Assembly: GCF_000003815.2 (NCBI RefSeq)
Contig: NC_049991.1
Coordinates: forward strand, 11,291,001-11,355,000
Source of the DNA: Branchiostoma floridae
Lineage: Eukaryota; Chordata; Leptocardii; Amphioxiformes; Branchiostomatidae
Reading direction: 5' to 3'
Length of the DNA stretch: 64,000 nucleotides
Made by a program: the position numbers and the translations under genes. Below are positions 22,159 to 36,436 of the stretch, piece after piece (the first letter of the stretch is position 1; every line of letters begins with the position of its first letter). The notes under the pieces are model-generated. The model was given only the letters and a program-made list of their open reading frames with translations. It had not been told where the DNA came from and did not search any database.

Positions 22159-23020
22159 GGTGTTTGATGAGAGCAAATTCGACCAAAAAAAAAAATTCAA
22201 ACTTCGGCTCACGTACGTTGTAATGTCGACGGACCTACGAGAAAGCACTAAAGCGGTTGCAGCCGAACGGCTGACTTGCAAGCACAAGGATCTTGAAATT
22301 TTATGGAAAGGGTTTCCAGTATGGTGGCAGTCCCTTGTGTCATTCGATGCTATGGTTCAAAGTTATATATTAGACATACTAGTATTTAGCAGCATCAATG
22401 TTAGTGTCTCTTTTATCGGGCTTTCTGTTTATTTTGTGCAGTTTTTCTCTGTCTTGCGGCCTAAAAAAAATTGACATGACAGCCGGAGCGCTCGAGAATA
22501 ACCTCTGCTTGGAGAGTAGCTACGTTGTGCAGAAAGGATTCATTTGACTCCTCTTCCCCTCCCCACATGACACATGTAATAATATGTAATAATGTCATGG
22601 ATATCCTTATAATGTCATGGATATCCTTCGTGATAGTAGGCATGTTGCACGTACTAGCGACGGCTCCGAAAGGAGATTTGCATGGTGTTTGATGAGACCA
22701 AACTCGACCAAAAAATTCAAACTTCGGCTCACGCCCATCACGTTGGGCAAATTTATTATGTCGACGGACCTACGAGAAAGCACTAAAGCGGTTGCAGGCG
22801 AACGCGTGACTTGCAAGCCAAGATCTTGAAATTCAATGATTTTTTTTCATAAAGGGTTTTCAGTATTTTTTTTATAAAGGGTTTTCAGTATGGTGGCAGC
22901 AGTACGTTGTGTTCAAAGTTACAAAAAATATCATATCATTAGACATATTTGGCAGCGTCAATGTTAGTATCAGCCGGAGCATAACCTCTGTTTGGAGAGA
23001 AGCTACGTTGTGCAGAAAGG
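22130..23020. repeat. Tandem duplicated H3-H2B spacer unit in the right arm
   Basis: Mirror of 16340-17240. Both units here keep a perfect octamer (22151-22158 and 22676-22683), whereas in the left arm the H3-proximal unit reads ATACAAAT (16694-16701). A doubled GTCATGGATATCCTT lies between the units, as in the left arm. Confidence 0.82.
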
Positions 23021-23139
23021 ATTCATTTGAGTGCGTGAAATCTTGTGGAACCTTTGTGTGATGGTAGTGTTGCGCGGGTTAATCTTGACAGAACTACAGG
23101 GATAATGTGACAACATCGTTCTTTTTGGAAAATGTGGGT

Positions 23140-23155
23140 GGCCCTGAAAAGGGCC
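23140..23155 (-). terminator. Histone 3' stem-loop of right H3
   Basis: Minus strand GGCCCTTTTCAGGGCC, then ACCCACATTTTCC and AAAAAGAACG, identical to the left H3 3' end. Confidence 0.96.
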
Positions 23156-23181
23156 GGGGTCACTTGGGTCAGGCTAGGTGT

Positions 23182-23658
<477 letters not shown>

Positions 23659-23767
23659 CTATTTATTTGGTGGCGCTTGCATATATTCCCAAGAATTGGG
23701 GCCAACGATTGGTTCTTCTCCCCGCACTCCCATTGGATGTTGCTAGGCAATTCTGGACCTGGATTGG
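23659..23767 (-). promoter_or_regulatory. Promoter of right H3: TATA-like box and three CCAAT boxes
   Basis: Minus-strand AATAAATAG (plus CTATTTATT, 23659-23667) and CCAAT boxes seen as ATTGG at 23708-23712, 23732-23736 and 23763-23767. Same order and spacing as the left arm. Confidence 0.65.
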
Positions 23768-24334
23768 TCGAAGCTAGCCGGGCCAGAATCCAGGATTTGC
23801 AGCAAGCTCTGCACGAAGATTTTTGTTTCGGTTTCTGCGGCCGGGCAAATGCTCGTCCGTCAAGGTTTGACGACGCGTGCGCGAGGAAAGTTTGGATGGA
23901 TTCCCGTGTCATATCGTGACCTTGAGCAAGTCGGGCCAAAAGTCGTCTTTTCCCGAGTTTGACCCATAGGACCACTTTTGGATTACCGTTTTTACATATC
24001 CCGTACCATATGTATATGTGTATGTATATGTGTGTGACTATCGTGTTTTATCGTGTTTCATGTTCTTACGTCACGGCATTGAAATTGTATGTCGGGTACT
24101 TTTCTCCTTAGCTTTGTGGGGCCTGTCAACCCTCAGCAGTCTTCCTTTTCGTAAAAATCACGAGACTAGGAATTGAAGTGGTGTTCGTCTGTCGGTATGA
24201 CCGAGGACCACTTTTTCTCATCGTACCGTAAACCAAAGTGAAGTGAAGGCAATTAATAATACATGTACTAACAACAAGCTTTAATGATAGCTGAACATGT
24301 GATGCTCGATAGTCCTTTTGGGAAAGATGTGGTT

Positions 24335-24350
24335 GGCCCTGAAAAGGGCC
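24335..24350 (-). terminator. Histone 3' stem-loop of right H1
   Basis: Minus strand GGCCCTTTTCAGGGCC, followed by AACCACATCTTTCCC and AAAAGGACT, as in the left H1. Confidence 0.95.
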
Positions 24351-24380
24351 GGTGTACTTTTGATTTGGATGGCTGGCTTC

Positions 24381-24935
24381 TTACTTCTTGGCCGGCTTCT
24401 TGGTCGCCTTCTTCACCTTCTTGGCGGCTGGCTTCTTCGCCTTCTTGGCGGCGGGCTTCTTGACCTTCTTGGCTGGAGACTTCTTTGCCGCCTTCTTGGG
24501 TGTCTTCTTTGCCGCTTTCTTGGGAGACTTCTTTGCCTTTTTGGCCGCAGGCTTCTTTGCAGCTGGCTTCTTGGCCTTCTTCACCTTCTTGGCGGCAGGC
24601 TTCTTGGCGGCGGGCTTCTTCTTGGGCTTGGCTGGCTTCTGGGCGGCAGCGCTGATCTTGAAGGAGCCAGAGGCGCCCTTGCCCTTGGGCTGGGTCAGAG
24701 TGCCCTTCTCCACCATGCGCTTCAGGGTGCGCCTGAGGACATGGCCCTGCTTGTCCACGTCGAACTTGTAGTTGGCCGCCACGTACTTCTTGATGGCCGC
24801 CAGGGACGTGCCCTTGCGGTCCTTCAGAGCGGTGATGGCCGCGGTGATCATGTCACTGCATGGTGGGTGGGCTGCTGGTGCCTTGGGCTTCTTCGCCTTG
24901 GCGGCCTTCTTGGGAGAAGCTGCGGTGTCTGCCAT
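24381..24935 (-). CDS. Histone H1 (linker), right copy, intact
   Basis: ATG at 24935 on the minus strand, stop at 24381-24383, 184 residues. The N-terminus [16 protein letters not shown] leads into the GH1 winged helix ([16 protein letters not shown] ... GSFKIS), and then a tail of about 85 residues made of [15 protein letters not shown] repeats ending TKKPAKK. Two SPKK-type sites (a DNA-minor-groove and CDK-site motif) are visible. This copy shows what the gapped left H1 should look like. The frame is open upstream of the ATG to 25232 but that is leader and promoter. Confidence 0.97.
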   Translation of the reverse strand: MADTAASPKKAAKAKKPKAPAAHPPCSDMITAAITALKDRKGTSLAAIKKYVAANYKFDVDKQGHVLRRTLKRMVEKGTLTQPKGKGASGSFKISAAAQKPAKPKKKPAAKKPAAKKVKKAKKPAAKKPAAKKAKKSPKKAAKKTPKKAAKKSPAKKVKKPAAKKAKKPAAKKVKKATKKPAKK

Positions 24936-25004
24936 GTCTGCTGTCGTCGATTCTGCGATGAAACGAGTACAGAGGATTGAAACGCTTGGCGGTGCTGCAC
25001 CACG

Positions 25005-25337
25005 CTTATACTTGTATTGCGGACGTGATCGGAAGCACCGCATGCTTCCTCGCTCGCCACCATCGCAAAATGGCTTCCTGGTCGAAAAGTTGTGCTTCTC
25101 CGTCCAACTTCCACCGGTGCTGTCCGGTCGGCAAGGAAGAATCACGCGCTGTCTTCTGTCGGTGAGATGGACGAGGAATTGCACTTCGCGTCTAGGGCAA
25201 CATTGGTCGGTATCAATGCTAATAGATGGCAAAAACGAAGACTTTTTGAAAGGAAAGCGTTGTCGCTATACGAAACTTTCCATCTCTTGGCTATTTTTTG
25301 TCATTTCTGGGCAGAGGGTGCACTTGCTGGCGATTGG
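25005..25337 (-). promoter_or_regulatory. Promoter of right H1 (TATA, CCAAT)
   Basis: Minus-strand TATAAG (plus CTTATA, 25005-25010), 70 bases before the ATG, with CCAAT boxes seen as ATTGG at 25202-25206 and 25333-25337. Mirrors the left H1 promoter. Confidence 0.6.
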
Positions 25338-25515
25338 ATTATCGTGAACAAACCCTTGACTGACGATCTAAGTGGTGATATTCCAGGTGGCGCGTGAACT
25401 GCGAGGACAAAACGCGCGATAAAAGTTGGGTCTCACACACGCTTTGTGCTGTCATGGCGGCCATCTCTCGAACTGTGCGGGGGGAGCTGTCAAGTTGTTG
25501 ATCGCCCTGTCGCCA

Positions 25516-26963
25516 TTCTAACCTCTCCTTTGTCACTTCCAGATACGTCGGCGAGCATCGAAAAGCCGATAGACAATATCATGTCATGAATGGTGAGCAC
25601 GGTGGCGTCGAAACGCTTTCTACCCGGTCGAACAGATACTAACAGATTAGAACCCAGTGACTACTGACGTGGCCCGCAGTTACGCCATTTGGTCACGTCC
25701 ACGCGATGTTTACAAATCTCGGAGTTGTGAACATGTTGTACATCATTCAGCTTTCTTCCGACCGGGATGTAAAAGTTTGTACAGCATATGTAGAGTCTTG
25801 TCGGCGGTCTGTTCGGTCAATGAGCTGCCGAACACGACTGAGCTTGGACTTCAACAGTATAAGCTTGGTTTTGTCCTGCCGAAAATCTTTGAATTCTTGC
25901 GGGAAAAAAAAATACTCGCATAGGACGACAGTATGCACACAGAAGGGTTGGACGGCTGACAGCCTGCCAATGAGTTTGGCCAAAATGGTTTATGTGTATT
26001 GGACAAAGTTTCCGTTCTTCCATAGGTCCATGTGTCTTCTTGAGTATACATATAAATGTCACTGAAGATGTGCATAACGGTTATATAATGAACAAGTAGT
26101 TCAGTCTTGGTCGGTGGATGGGTGCAGATCTGCAGACACTGGGACACGACTCTCCCAGTAATATTCTAATAAAACACAAAATATTTATGAAAGATGAGAA
26201 AACAAAAGCCCATACCGACGTATTTCAAGGACTTTCCTACAAAATTTTCTCCAATCACTCCACGATAATCAACTTATTATTATTAGATAAAGGCAAACTA
26301 TAGCTTTTCAACCGAGTCAAGCAAAACTCTTCTTTTTCCACACATTTCCCCCAATACTTGATATCAAAAGATGGAATGGGCCTGAGTACATACCTGTGTC
26401 TCCATCTTTGTGGATTACTGTGTTCGGAATATCTTAACACGAATTACCTCATTGGTTCACATGCCAAGATGATGAACACGACCATTCGATTTCGAATCAA
26501 ACTTGGCACCAGCACTGCAGGACGACTTTGATTCACATGTCATAATGTACATTTCTCTAACATTAGGTGGAATACTCTAGAAGCAACTGAATGATCGTTG
26601 TATGCTGAGTTTTTACCTAAAGACAAATTTTGAAAATGTATGAATGCGTTGATTCACAAATATCCTGAACATCACAATCCCTTTGAGACCCTTGACCATC
26701 CAACAGCGCCCTCTACCGGTTCTAATAATTTAACATATAACGATACCTGCACGAAGATTCAACACCTTTACACCACACAAGGTTTGGCCGAGGAACCGGT
26801 CTCATCCCAAATTTCAATCATACGATCATTCTTTTGATAATGGACAGGATAAAATGCTCCTTTAATCTTATCAATTCAGTTTAATCTTATCAATTGCAAG
26901 ATGAAGGAGATGAGGGGATAGAGATATGAATATACTCATGGGAGGAACACAATTTTGTCCCAA
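25516..26963. other. Intergenic DNA right of the histone cluster
   Basis: Unique-looking sequence after the right arm ends. Open frames around 25657-26147 overlap in several frames and show no recognisable domain. No stem-loop or histone-like reading frame recurs, so the cluster ends here. Confidence 0.55.
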
Positions 26964-27421
26964 TTTAGCACATTGGAATCCAAAATGTGGAATCTAGACA
27001 CCTGTATGCCACAGAGAAGTCACTTCAGTGCCATTGACTACGTATACAGTGTCAAAACTGTCTTCAATTTTCGCTTGTTTAAGGCAGGTTGGTGCAAGAG
27101 CCTGGATGATCCGACTCGTGTTGGCGGCCCGGGGCCCACTGTGGATAGTGTACTTCTGGATTGCCATGTTATTAAAGGCAAAGGATGTTGACTTTAGCAC
27201 ATTGGAATCCAAAATGTGGAATCTAGACACCTGTATGCCACAGAGAAGTCACTTCAGTGCCATTGACTACGTATACAGTGTCAAAACTGTCTTCAATTTT
27301 CGCTTGTTTAAGGCAGGTTGGTGCAAGAGCCTGGATGATCCGACTCGTGTTGGCGGCCCGGGGCCCACTGTGGATAGTGTACTTCTGGATTGCCATGTTA
27401 TTAAAGGCAAAGGATGTTGAC
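26964..27421. repeat. Perfect tandem duplication, two units of 229 bp
   Basis: Units 26964-27192 and 27193-27421 read the same from TTTAGCACATTGGAATCC to GGCAAAGGATGTTGAC. I found no difference on reading. The open frames inside show no known domain. Either a very recent duplication or an assembly artefact from one read placed twice. Confidence 0.9.
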
Positions 27422-30400
27422 TTCATAAATGTAACGAAGGATTGACTACACAAATGTAACGTAATAGATAGATGATTGCTGACATATGGATAGTGTGGCA
27501 ATATATGTAGTGTTATCCACAGCTCTACCTCTTATGAAGGGCCAGAGGAAACCGATTTCCAAGAATTTCTATACATTTCTATACATTTCAATTTTGATGT
27601 TGAATACTCTGCGAATCAGGACAAAGTGTACCTATGTAAAATGTATATAGGGAAACTCGACAAAAATGATGCTTTGTTCATGATACTGGCTCTTCAAATA
27701 CAAAGTGATATCAATAATTCTTATTGCCAACTAAGGGCTAATGAGCATCGCTTAATTTCAAAATGGGAGTCTTGTAGACTCTACTGATATTCATTTAGAT
27801 CAGTGTACACTGTACAGATATGAAAAGTTTTAACAATTCATTTTGTCAGTCAACACTACTTTGTTTGAATATGCAAGAGGTTGATCAAGTTACAGAAAGT
27901 CAACAAGCTGGGGGTGTACCAGGGCATGCACTGTGAAGCATGGGAACATATACTGAAGGAAAGGCACTGACAAGTCACTCCTGTCACCAAACATTATATG
28001 GTATTGCATTTCAAGGTGAGTAGATATAATGCTTCGATTGTGCAGCATAAGACTTGATTGACTTGTTCAAGACTTGCATGAGTGATAGTGACGCAAGTGG
28101 TACTGATCTTTTTATGTTTGCCAACTTAACTCTGACCGTGAACAAGCTTGTGGGACAGCTACCATTAACAGTTCAACAGTCATGTTATGTCCATGTTATG
28201 TCAGGTCTATGGGAAAAAACAACAACTTTTTGTTGCAACAGCAAAGATGGTTGAAAATTAGAAATTTGTCGAAGAAAATAGCTGCCCGAAAGCAGTGCAT
28301 TTTTTCCAGATGGCTGCCAGAAGTATAATACACTCTTCAAACATGGATGGTAGGGCAGGTATGGAAAATAGCACAGTGATGTCACTAGTGACCTATTTAT
28401 TGTGTGGACCTGATGAACATGAACAGAGCTGGTCACTGTCCAACTCTCCTCTGTACCGCTCCATGTTTTGCTGTGCCATAACTGCCATACCTTCCTGTGT
28501 AGAAAGCAGTGATCAGTTAGCAGCCAGTATGTGAGGTCATCTTACAAGAATGGTTTTCTTTGGGAAGTCTCGAAAGCTGATGCTTGCAACACTGCCTTGT
28601 CAAGATGATGGTCCATAGAACTAGTAGTGGGTAATGTATGGTTTTCCCAGTACAAAACAGAGACTTTGTATGGCTTTGAAATACACATACCTTTAGACGA
28701 GTGAGCTAGCTACGTACTTTTTATTACGCTTTGTTAGTAAGAGAAGAAGGTAAGAGATTTATTTGCGGTATTTACTATTTAGTGAAATTTCAGGGGTAAC
28801 GTATATGCATTTACATGCTTTTTCAAGTCTTTAACAAGATTTTTTTTAGATCATTTCAAAGAAAGTCTTATTTTGTACACACAAACTTTACATTAGCTAA
28901 TAACATTAGTGATGAAAAGTCGTCTTAGAAAACCATTTGCTAGGTTGTTTTTCTGAGCTATCCTCATTTTCTAGGTTTCAATATGCAATTCAGCTCTCTT
29001 GCATGTGTAGAAAATTTGTTTTGGAGTTCAGTTCAGGCCATTGGAGTCATAAAGGTCCGTGAACCAACTCAAGAGAGTGACTCCCAATGAACGTCACAGC
29101 CAGGAGCATAAAACTGACCTGACCACTCAACAAGTGGTAGCAAAGTCTAGAAAAGCAGAAAATGATCATCTCCAAGAAAGAGTCCTTGATCCCCTTGTCT
29201 TTTGTGCAGAAAAAAAGTTACTTTTCCATATCAGACATGTTAAACCCACTGTGGAAGGGACTTCCAAGATCCCTTCGGTATGTAGTTCTTTTCAGTGTTG
29301 GTGAGGATGGTATGTCATTCCCACCACACCTGCATCTCATTCATGGTCACTTCACCATCACCGGGAGGATACTCGGGGTTTTCGGTCTCTGCAGACTCAC
29401 ACATTGTAATATTATACACACGATCTGACATGAGAAGCTCAAATCGGCCTGCAGGCCGCTTTTCATTGAGGTAATGAGGGAGGTAAGTGTCAGATAAGTG
29501 TCAGATAAGATATAACAGAGATACAGATTTATTACATAGAGTCCTAATAAATCTATCATCATATATCACTGCATATACATGGTACAAAACAAAGGTAGAG
29601 CGAAAGCTCAGCGTTATCGTTTGTATGCAATCATGAACAAGACTTCCAAACATTCAACTTCCAAGAATGGGCTGAATTCTAATAACCGTGTCTGCTGAGT
29701 TAGTTAATTGAAACTTGCCATATAATTGCCAGGGTGTAGGGATTGTAACAGATCTGATGACAACAGTGAATATGCTTTTACCAACCGTCCATTACCAAGC
29801 ATTTTCTACTTCTTGAACTTTGTGTTGAATTTACAATGTGCATAATAAAGGATATCTACCATAATGTGACATCTTTGTCTCAGCTATAGAAAACTAGCCT
29901 TTCAGCCCATTGAGGGTGTGACAGTAACACAGTCCAGTGGACTTTGTGAGGTCTCCATCAACCAAGGATGCCACAGAAAAGGCTCGGGTGCCCAATTTCC
30001 TCCCACCTTTCATGGCTGAGATGGGGATAAAGAAAGGCCAGCAGTTTTGTTTTTAGAAAGCCTGTGGGAAACTCAGAGCTGTGCTGGAAAGAATGTAGCT
30101 TCATTCTGAAAAGAACACATTTTGAAGGCCTCTCAGAATATAAGGTTTCTCCTTTTATTGAGGTTTTCTGTGCATATGCCTCACTCCTGGTAGGCTCTAT
30201 TTCAGTAACAGTATGAGAAGACAGGATGGGCAATATCCAATGTGTGTGTGAGTGTGACCTCTTGTTTGTGCAAGCTGAGGATTGTTTTTGTTTTCTAAAA
30301 GAATGACAATGATCCTTTGGAATTCCAACAAAACCGCCATGATTTGCTCTTAAGAAGCAACAGTTTTGTCCCGTACAAAGAGAAAGACAGTGACATGTCA

Positions 30401-33400
30401 GGCAAATTTCAAACATTCATAAGTCATTGATAAGGACATTAAAATAAAATAATGAAATGACCGTTATGACATGACCATCTATGTTAAAGTTTGAGGTCTT
30501 GGGGTGACTGGATTCTGGCAATTACCTTTATCATAGAGATTTTCACTGCTTCTCAAAATATTTTTCTATGCCCTATAATGAAGCTGGGACACCCCAGACA
30601 GTTTGCCTTGCACCCTTCCACATTGAAGGTGGATATTACAATCCAATTTTGAAATTGGATCTTACAATCCGTGAAATTTGACAATCGGGTTATCTATGAA
30701 ATGGAGCAACTGGTCACCAAACTTGGTTCCATCTCTTTGCATTTTCCAGACCCTTGTAATGTGCATCTTTTTATGTTGCATTAGCTGAAATAGTCAAAAG
30801 TCCAGAAAACAACATCATCAACTTAGAAAAAGCGCATGGAGAGAGTCCGCCATACATTGGCTGAAAGGTTGGGAACACAACTGGCTTCTGCTTTTAGTTG
30901 CTGTCTACGTGGCATCCAAATCTATATCTGTCTTCACAATTCCCTGTCATCCTCCGGGACAGGATTGCGTGGATCAGAACACCACAAACATAGTAATCCA
31001 TGTAGGGCTTTGATACAATTTCAGGCCCAATAAGAGAAAACATTTTCCAACAATCATGTCAGACTCAAAATGTCAGGAAGACTAAGACATAAGAGAAGTA
31101 ACTGCTTGGCCTTTGTCCTGCTACAGCTGTGGTGATTGTACTCCGCCTTGCAACCAAACAGGTACGCCCTGCAGGTATGTAGAACCTTAAGAAGGTTAAA
31201 GGTGATATTTTGAGGATACTGTACCGTATTCTGCCATTGCCCGCGTTGCTTTTACCGTCAATGCTTTCCGTGATACAGCAAAACTACAACGACCGTTCGA
31301 GCAATGATTCATGTTTCATTTGCCTACATTTGCTTACTGTACAGATGTATCTTTATATGCTTCCACCCGGCCTTAACGATTCTTCTAGACAGTTCCAACG
31401 AAAACAACGTAACATCATTCAAACATTAATGAACAGTTAGTTATTCTCCGCTAAAATGAGTAATGATAACCTTCGACCCTTATCAGTGACTTTGCGAAAA
31501 GAACTCCCCTCTAAGCATCTGCAGATAGCCCATGTTCGCTTCTAGCTAATTCAATCCAGTACTACAGATATTCTGTTCAGCATACTGTTGAAGTAACTCT
31601 GTTAAAAATAGGGACGTTTTGTTTCTTTAAGATGTCCTATAAGAAGAAAAAGAGTTTTTCTTTTGCCTGAATGGTGTTTTTATCCCCACCAACGTCACAT
31701 CCTGCCGGGTACCAGTCATCTCACAGACCACAGAGCAGCAAGTGGCTGGGCTCCATTGATGGATCAGTTACCATGGTAACAGTCAAGTTAGGCTGTCAAC
31801 AACAGTCTGGTCATTGTGTGGTTGATCTTGACTAGACAATGCCAACAATGTAACTGTTACAGCATAGTAGTCTCCATTGATTTGTAGTTCCTTCCGGCAG
31901 CAAAGAACTGTCAATGAAGCAGTCGCCAACTAGATGTTAGGATAGTAAATTGGAACATTTTTTTGGCTTCGCCCAATAGGATAGTTATCTGTCAGGAGAA
32001 TTGAACAGCCAGAAAGCATTATGATTTACATAGCGAAGCATGGTGACGAGCAAACATTGCTATAGGCGGCATGCACATAGCTACGTGTACTATGAATATG
32101 TATTATTACACTGCTTTCCTGCACATATTCTGTTTTGTTTCTCAACCAACCTAAATGTGTTGAACAAAAACAATTCTCGTACATGTTATTAACAGCGGCA
32201 CTTTGTCCACATTGATGTCATGACTTTTGAAATACCAACCAATAAACTATTACACCCATGTCTATCACATCTCTCTCTAGGAGTCTCTACATAGTAGTGC
32301 TTCCCTTTAGCTGTCAAATCTGAAAATCCTTAGTGCCCCTTTCTGTCGTTAAACCGGTTCTTAATGATATGTAAGTGTTGATATATCCATTTCACAGGAC
32401 TTGTGTCCACTTCAAATGGACCAGTGTAAAGTCTACAGTGATACATGATCAGGTTATGATACCTATCACTTTGCTACAAGTGCCACCTTATGATACCTGA
32501 TGTGTTGTCCTATGGCGTACTGCCGTTGGGCTTGTATTACAACTATTCAACCCACCTGTCTCAATCACCTGTTTAAGCCTAAGACAAAACCTTAAGACAA
32601 ATTATAGCTTTGCGACAAGACAAGAAGTGGGATTCCTGTGTAGAGTGAAAACAGTTTTCATCATAGTGGTTGATATGACGTTTTTTTCTGTAATGAGAAG
32701 AGTGAATATGTCACAGCTTTGATGGGCAGAATACCGCGACTTCATTTGGTATCAAATGACTATTGGAACATCAGAGTAGTTAGAACGTATAACAATGTTT
32801 GCTTGTAACCCATGAAATGTGTAGAACGGTAACAGTGGTGATGATTCTGAAGACAGAAAAGAAGTATGCTCGTATCTTTTTGGGGGGGGGGGGCGTTGCG
32901 GGATGACCAAGAAGTCAAAATGAAAGTTACAACAAGACGAAATATTGCACTGTCCTGCAAAAACACATGTACCAAATGGTTTGTGGATCCCACAGAGCCA
33001 GTTATCTTGAAGACTGGACCATCATGGTGAGACTCTAACCGTACCCCCTTAGCTGGCCCCGCTGTCAGACTTGGGGCTGTGTTCTGACGCCCTTTATTTT
33101 TCTAGAATGTGTTTGGAGCCCTTTCTGAAAGGCCTACTGGCACACCTCAGTGAGAAGGCACAAAGAGCACTGCCTCGGTGCCTTTCCACTTTGAAACAAA
33201 TATGGCCTCTTATTTGAAGCCTTTTGTGAAGTAGTCAAGCTCCTTCTGTGAGCTTTCCTAACCCAGGCATGCATGCAAAGAAGCATCAGAACGTCTCCTA
33301 GGTTGTACTTTAACCTGTACTGTTCATTCCAATGGTAAATAATTGTTCGCGTACAACTTTCATGTGTGTTACACGTGATAGTTTGCTGTCATTCTGATGT

Positions 33401-36400
33401 GGGGCGGCCTGCCTCAATAGCCCCAGGTGCACAATACCTAATGCATGCCGGGAGGCGTGACTAGCTTCAATGTGTATCTCTTGATGGGCTGGGAAGAATT
33501 CTTTGCGCACAAGACGCTATGGCTTTCTACTTTGTAGGCGTAGGGTACAAGCGGGGATTTTCAGATGTCGGTTAGCATTCCATCAGTACGTGCAGTCATT
33601 TTGAATCCCTTACGGTAGATTGCTAAGCATGTCATATCGTTCTGTCCACACCCATCTGTATGCACATCTCTTTACCCTGGACAAAAGTTGCTGCTTAACA
33701 GTCCCTGACTGATGCGGACCATAAAGTCATTATGCCTTTTGGGGACAGTGGACTAACCGGGACAACGCGAGGAAAGGCGGTGGTATGGACACAGCGGAAC
33801 AGCGAGCTGCTTGTTCTGGGCTGAAAGACCTGGGCTGGTTGGATCACACACGGCGAAGTCTTGCTACAAGAGTGAATGGAATAAACGCCAGAAACAAAGA
33901 CTAATATTCCAACTAATATGACAAGCCAATAAAATGTATTGCCTTTTTACTTGTCATAATGAAACGACGAGATTGCCATTCGCTTAATCCTTTGCCATCT
34001 ACATGCGACCGTCCTAACTTCATATGATACACCGCCCCCCCCCCCAAAAAAAAACACTTGCCATGCTTCAAAAAGCAGGTACGAACTTTTGAAACATCTA
34101 ATGATACTAGTCAATACAAGAGTCATAGGGCGTGGATAGGGATCGATAATATTGGTCGAACATATGTGTAATGACTTATGAAATTAAGGTAAGATGGAAC
34201 ATATGTCTTCCTTTTCGGCCAGCGTTTTGGGTGAGGCAAAATTGTGGGTGGGGGTGCCAGAAGAAAAAGAGTCTGACCCCGGGTCTTGTTTTAATGAAAC
34301 ATTTACACAATGAGTCGTGAAAGGTCCCCGACCTCTGTTTAACCAGTGACCATTCTGCCAACAGAGCACAGTTTGCTCAAACAATAGAACGTGTATAACT
34401 TCTATTACCGTAGTCAAGATAACGTATTTCGTCAGGGGGCGTGCGAACCTTCGAAGGCCGTGGGGGGTCTTCATCTAGGCCTATCGTTTTCGGAGGTAAT
34501 TGATTTGCTTATATGCCGACGAATTAACGACTCCATGACCCACTGGACCGTACGATACTTCACTGACCAGAGAGTGGAGCCCTACATCGGGGTAGATGTT
34601 TAGAGACCTGCGAGGTTAGAGGAGTTGTAGTGCCCCTTTCTTGTAGCCGTCAGCCGACCTGTTGTTGGAGATTAAAGCCCACCTGATACTACCTCCCGCT
34701 GACCGTTTCAGTGACAACAGCTAAAAGCAGGACAAACACGGTGGAGCGCTGAGTAGACGACTCGTGTGAGGTATTATTTTGTTAGCACCTTGCCGAGCAA
34801 GCACACGTTGACGTCGTCATCTTTGCTCACCGTACACTGGAATGCTGGCGAATCTTTCCCAAGAATTTCAAGGAACCGTTAACTTGTTCTTCACATTCTG
34901 TCCATCCGGATTATATTGACTTCATTAAGATTCAAGTGCGCAGAAAAGGTAAGACGTTCTTTTGACACAAAGTCGCTTTGAAACGTTAAGCACTATTCAT
35001 TTTTAAGGAAGGAAGGAAGTGATTAGGAAAAAGTACCCTTTCTACATTCCCTGTTCCACGAGAAGTGGCTTGTTACCACTAACTAGCTGTAGCTTGTTTA
35101 AGGTCAGCTTTGATCAACATCAGTCCAGCTGAACTCTGCAGAACGTGCCTATGGAAAACCTCTCTGATCAAACTCAAAGCTATGATTGATGTTTTGATAT
35201 CTTAACTTTCAGCCATGACAATCAATCGATAACGGTTGTCCTGCTTACAAAACAAATTGTGGCAGCTTCAGTGTGAAATGAAGCTGCTATGGGGCAATTG
35301 ATCACTTCATCGACGCCGAGAACGCATTACTATTAAAAAAGTATCATGTTCATACAGAAAGATGCTAACAACTGCAGTTTGACAGGAAGCCACTCGGGCA
35401 GAAAATTTGATCACTTTTTCTTAAGCCGTAACCCAAAACAAAGTATGGGGATCGATTCGTAACGCATGGATTCACTTTGTCACATACCAACTTTATCAAC
35501 CGCAAAAATACTAGTAGCAAAATTTGATTATGAAATGTTGACTTGGTGCGGCGTCTACTCAAGTCTCTCATTGAATACCGTTTATTTGATAAAAGATCGG
35601 CTCCACTTCCAGTATCACGGTGCATTCCCCGCATCCATCTCACATTTACGCAATATATGCTATATCTCTAGCGAAACTGCAAAATGTTCTTCTCGGACTC
35701 GGGGATACTGTGGTGTACCGTGCCCCTCAGGGATCTTGCGTGTGGACCAGGAATGGGTTCAAGAGCCCTTCTCCGCCTACCAAGAAAACAACATCCACTT
35801 CACTTGCCATGACGCACAAAAGTCAGTTTGTTACCAACATATCGTATTTAAGACTAGAATTTCATGCGGGGGACGCTCTCCCTATTGTAACCACTTTAAG
35901 CGAGGAACCTTGGCAGGAAAGGAAGCAAGAAGTGAATACTTTATTTACATCTCGTTAGGGCCAAACTTGCGAAAAGGTGGTTAGTTCCTCTTCTCTTCTC
36001 AAGGTCTTTGTGTCATGCGCTCCTAGATCCTGTGGGCCTCGCCATCGCCATTGCTGTCAATAGGGAGGCTATTTTCGGTCGGCCCCAGACCGTCTGACGA
36101 CTTTTCCCCTGCAGTTAAACAAGTCTTTTCTTCCCATGCCACACAACTCTGTCCGTAGGACAAAACAGAAGTGGACAGTTCCAATACTGATATTGACCCG
36201 GACGAACAAGGTTATTTACGCGCTTCCGTACTTTACCAATATTTGGACGACTAAACATTTACATCCTCACACTTTTCCTTATTGTCTGCAAGTTACCTCC
36301 CCGTCATACTGATTGATGGACAAACTCATCACAGAAAATAGAAACGTTTCGACATCGATCCTTAAAATTCTCATAGAGCACAGCCAGTAGGCCCAATACA

Positions 36401-36430
36401 CATTCAGTCAGCCACTGAATATGCAGTTTT
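27422..36430. other. Gene-poor intergenic DNA
   Basis: About 9 kb in which I cannot support any gene. The longest open frames (29958-30416 minus; 35466-35984 plus with a competing frame 35620-35958) lack known motifs and plausible splice context. Homopolymer tracts occur at 32881-32892 (G) and 34027-34050 (C then A). A strong splice-donor-like AGAAAAGGTAAGA lies at about 34943-34955, which might end a non-coding leader exon. Confidence 0.5.
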
Positions 36431-36436
36431 TAGCCA

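Noticed and set aside
24318-24980. 220-codon plus-strand frame opposite the right H1, Leu/Gly-rich
   Set aside because: Reverse complement of the Lys/Ala repeat tail; a composition artefact.
29958-30416. 152-codon minus-strand frame
   Set aside because: No motif, biased composition and no neighbouring exons.
35466-35984. 172-codon plus-strand frame, Cys-containing, with a competing 112-codon frame inside
   Set aside because: Two overlapping frames of similar quality, no recognisable domain, and no supporting splice or promoter signals.
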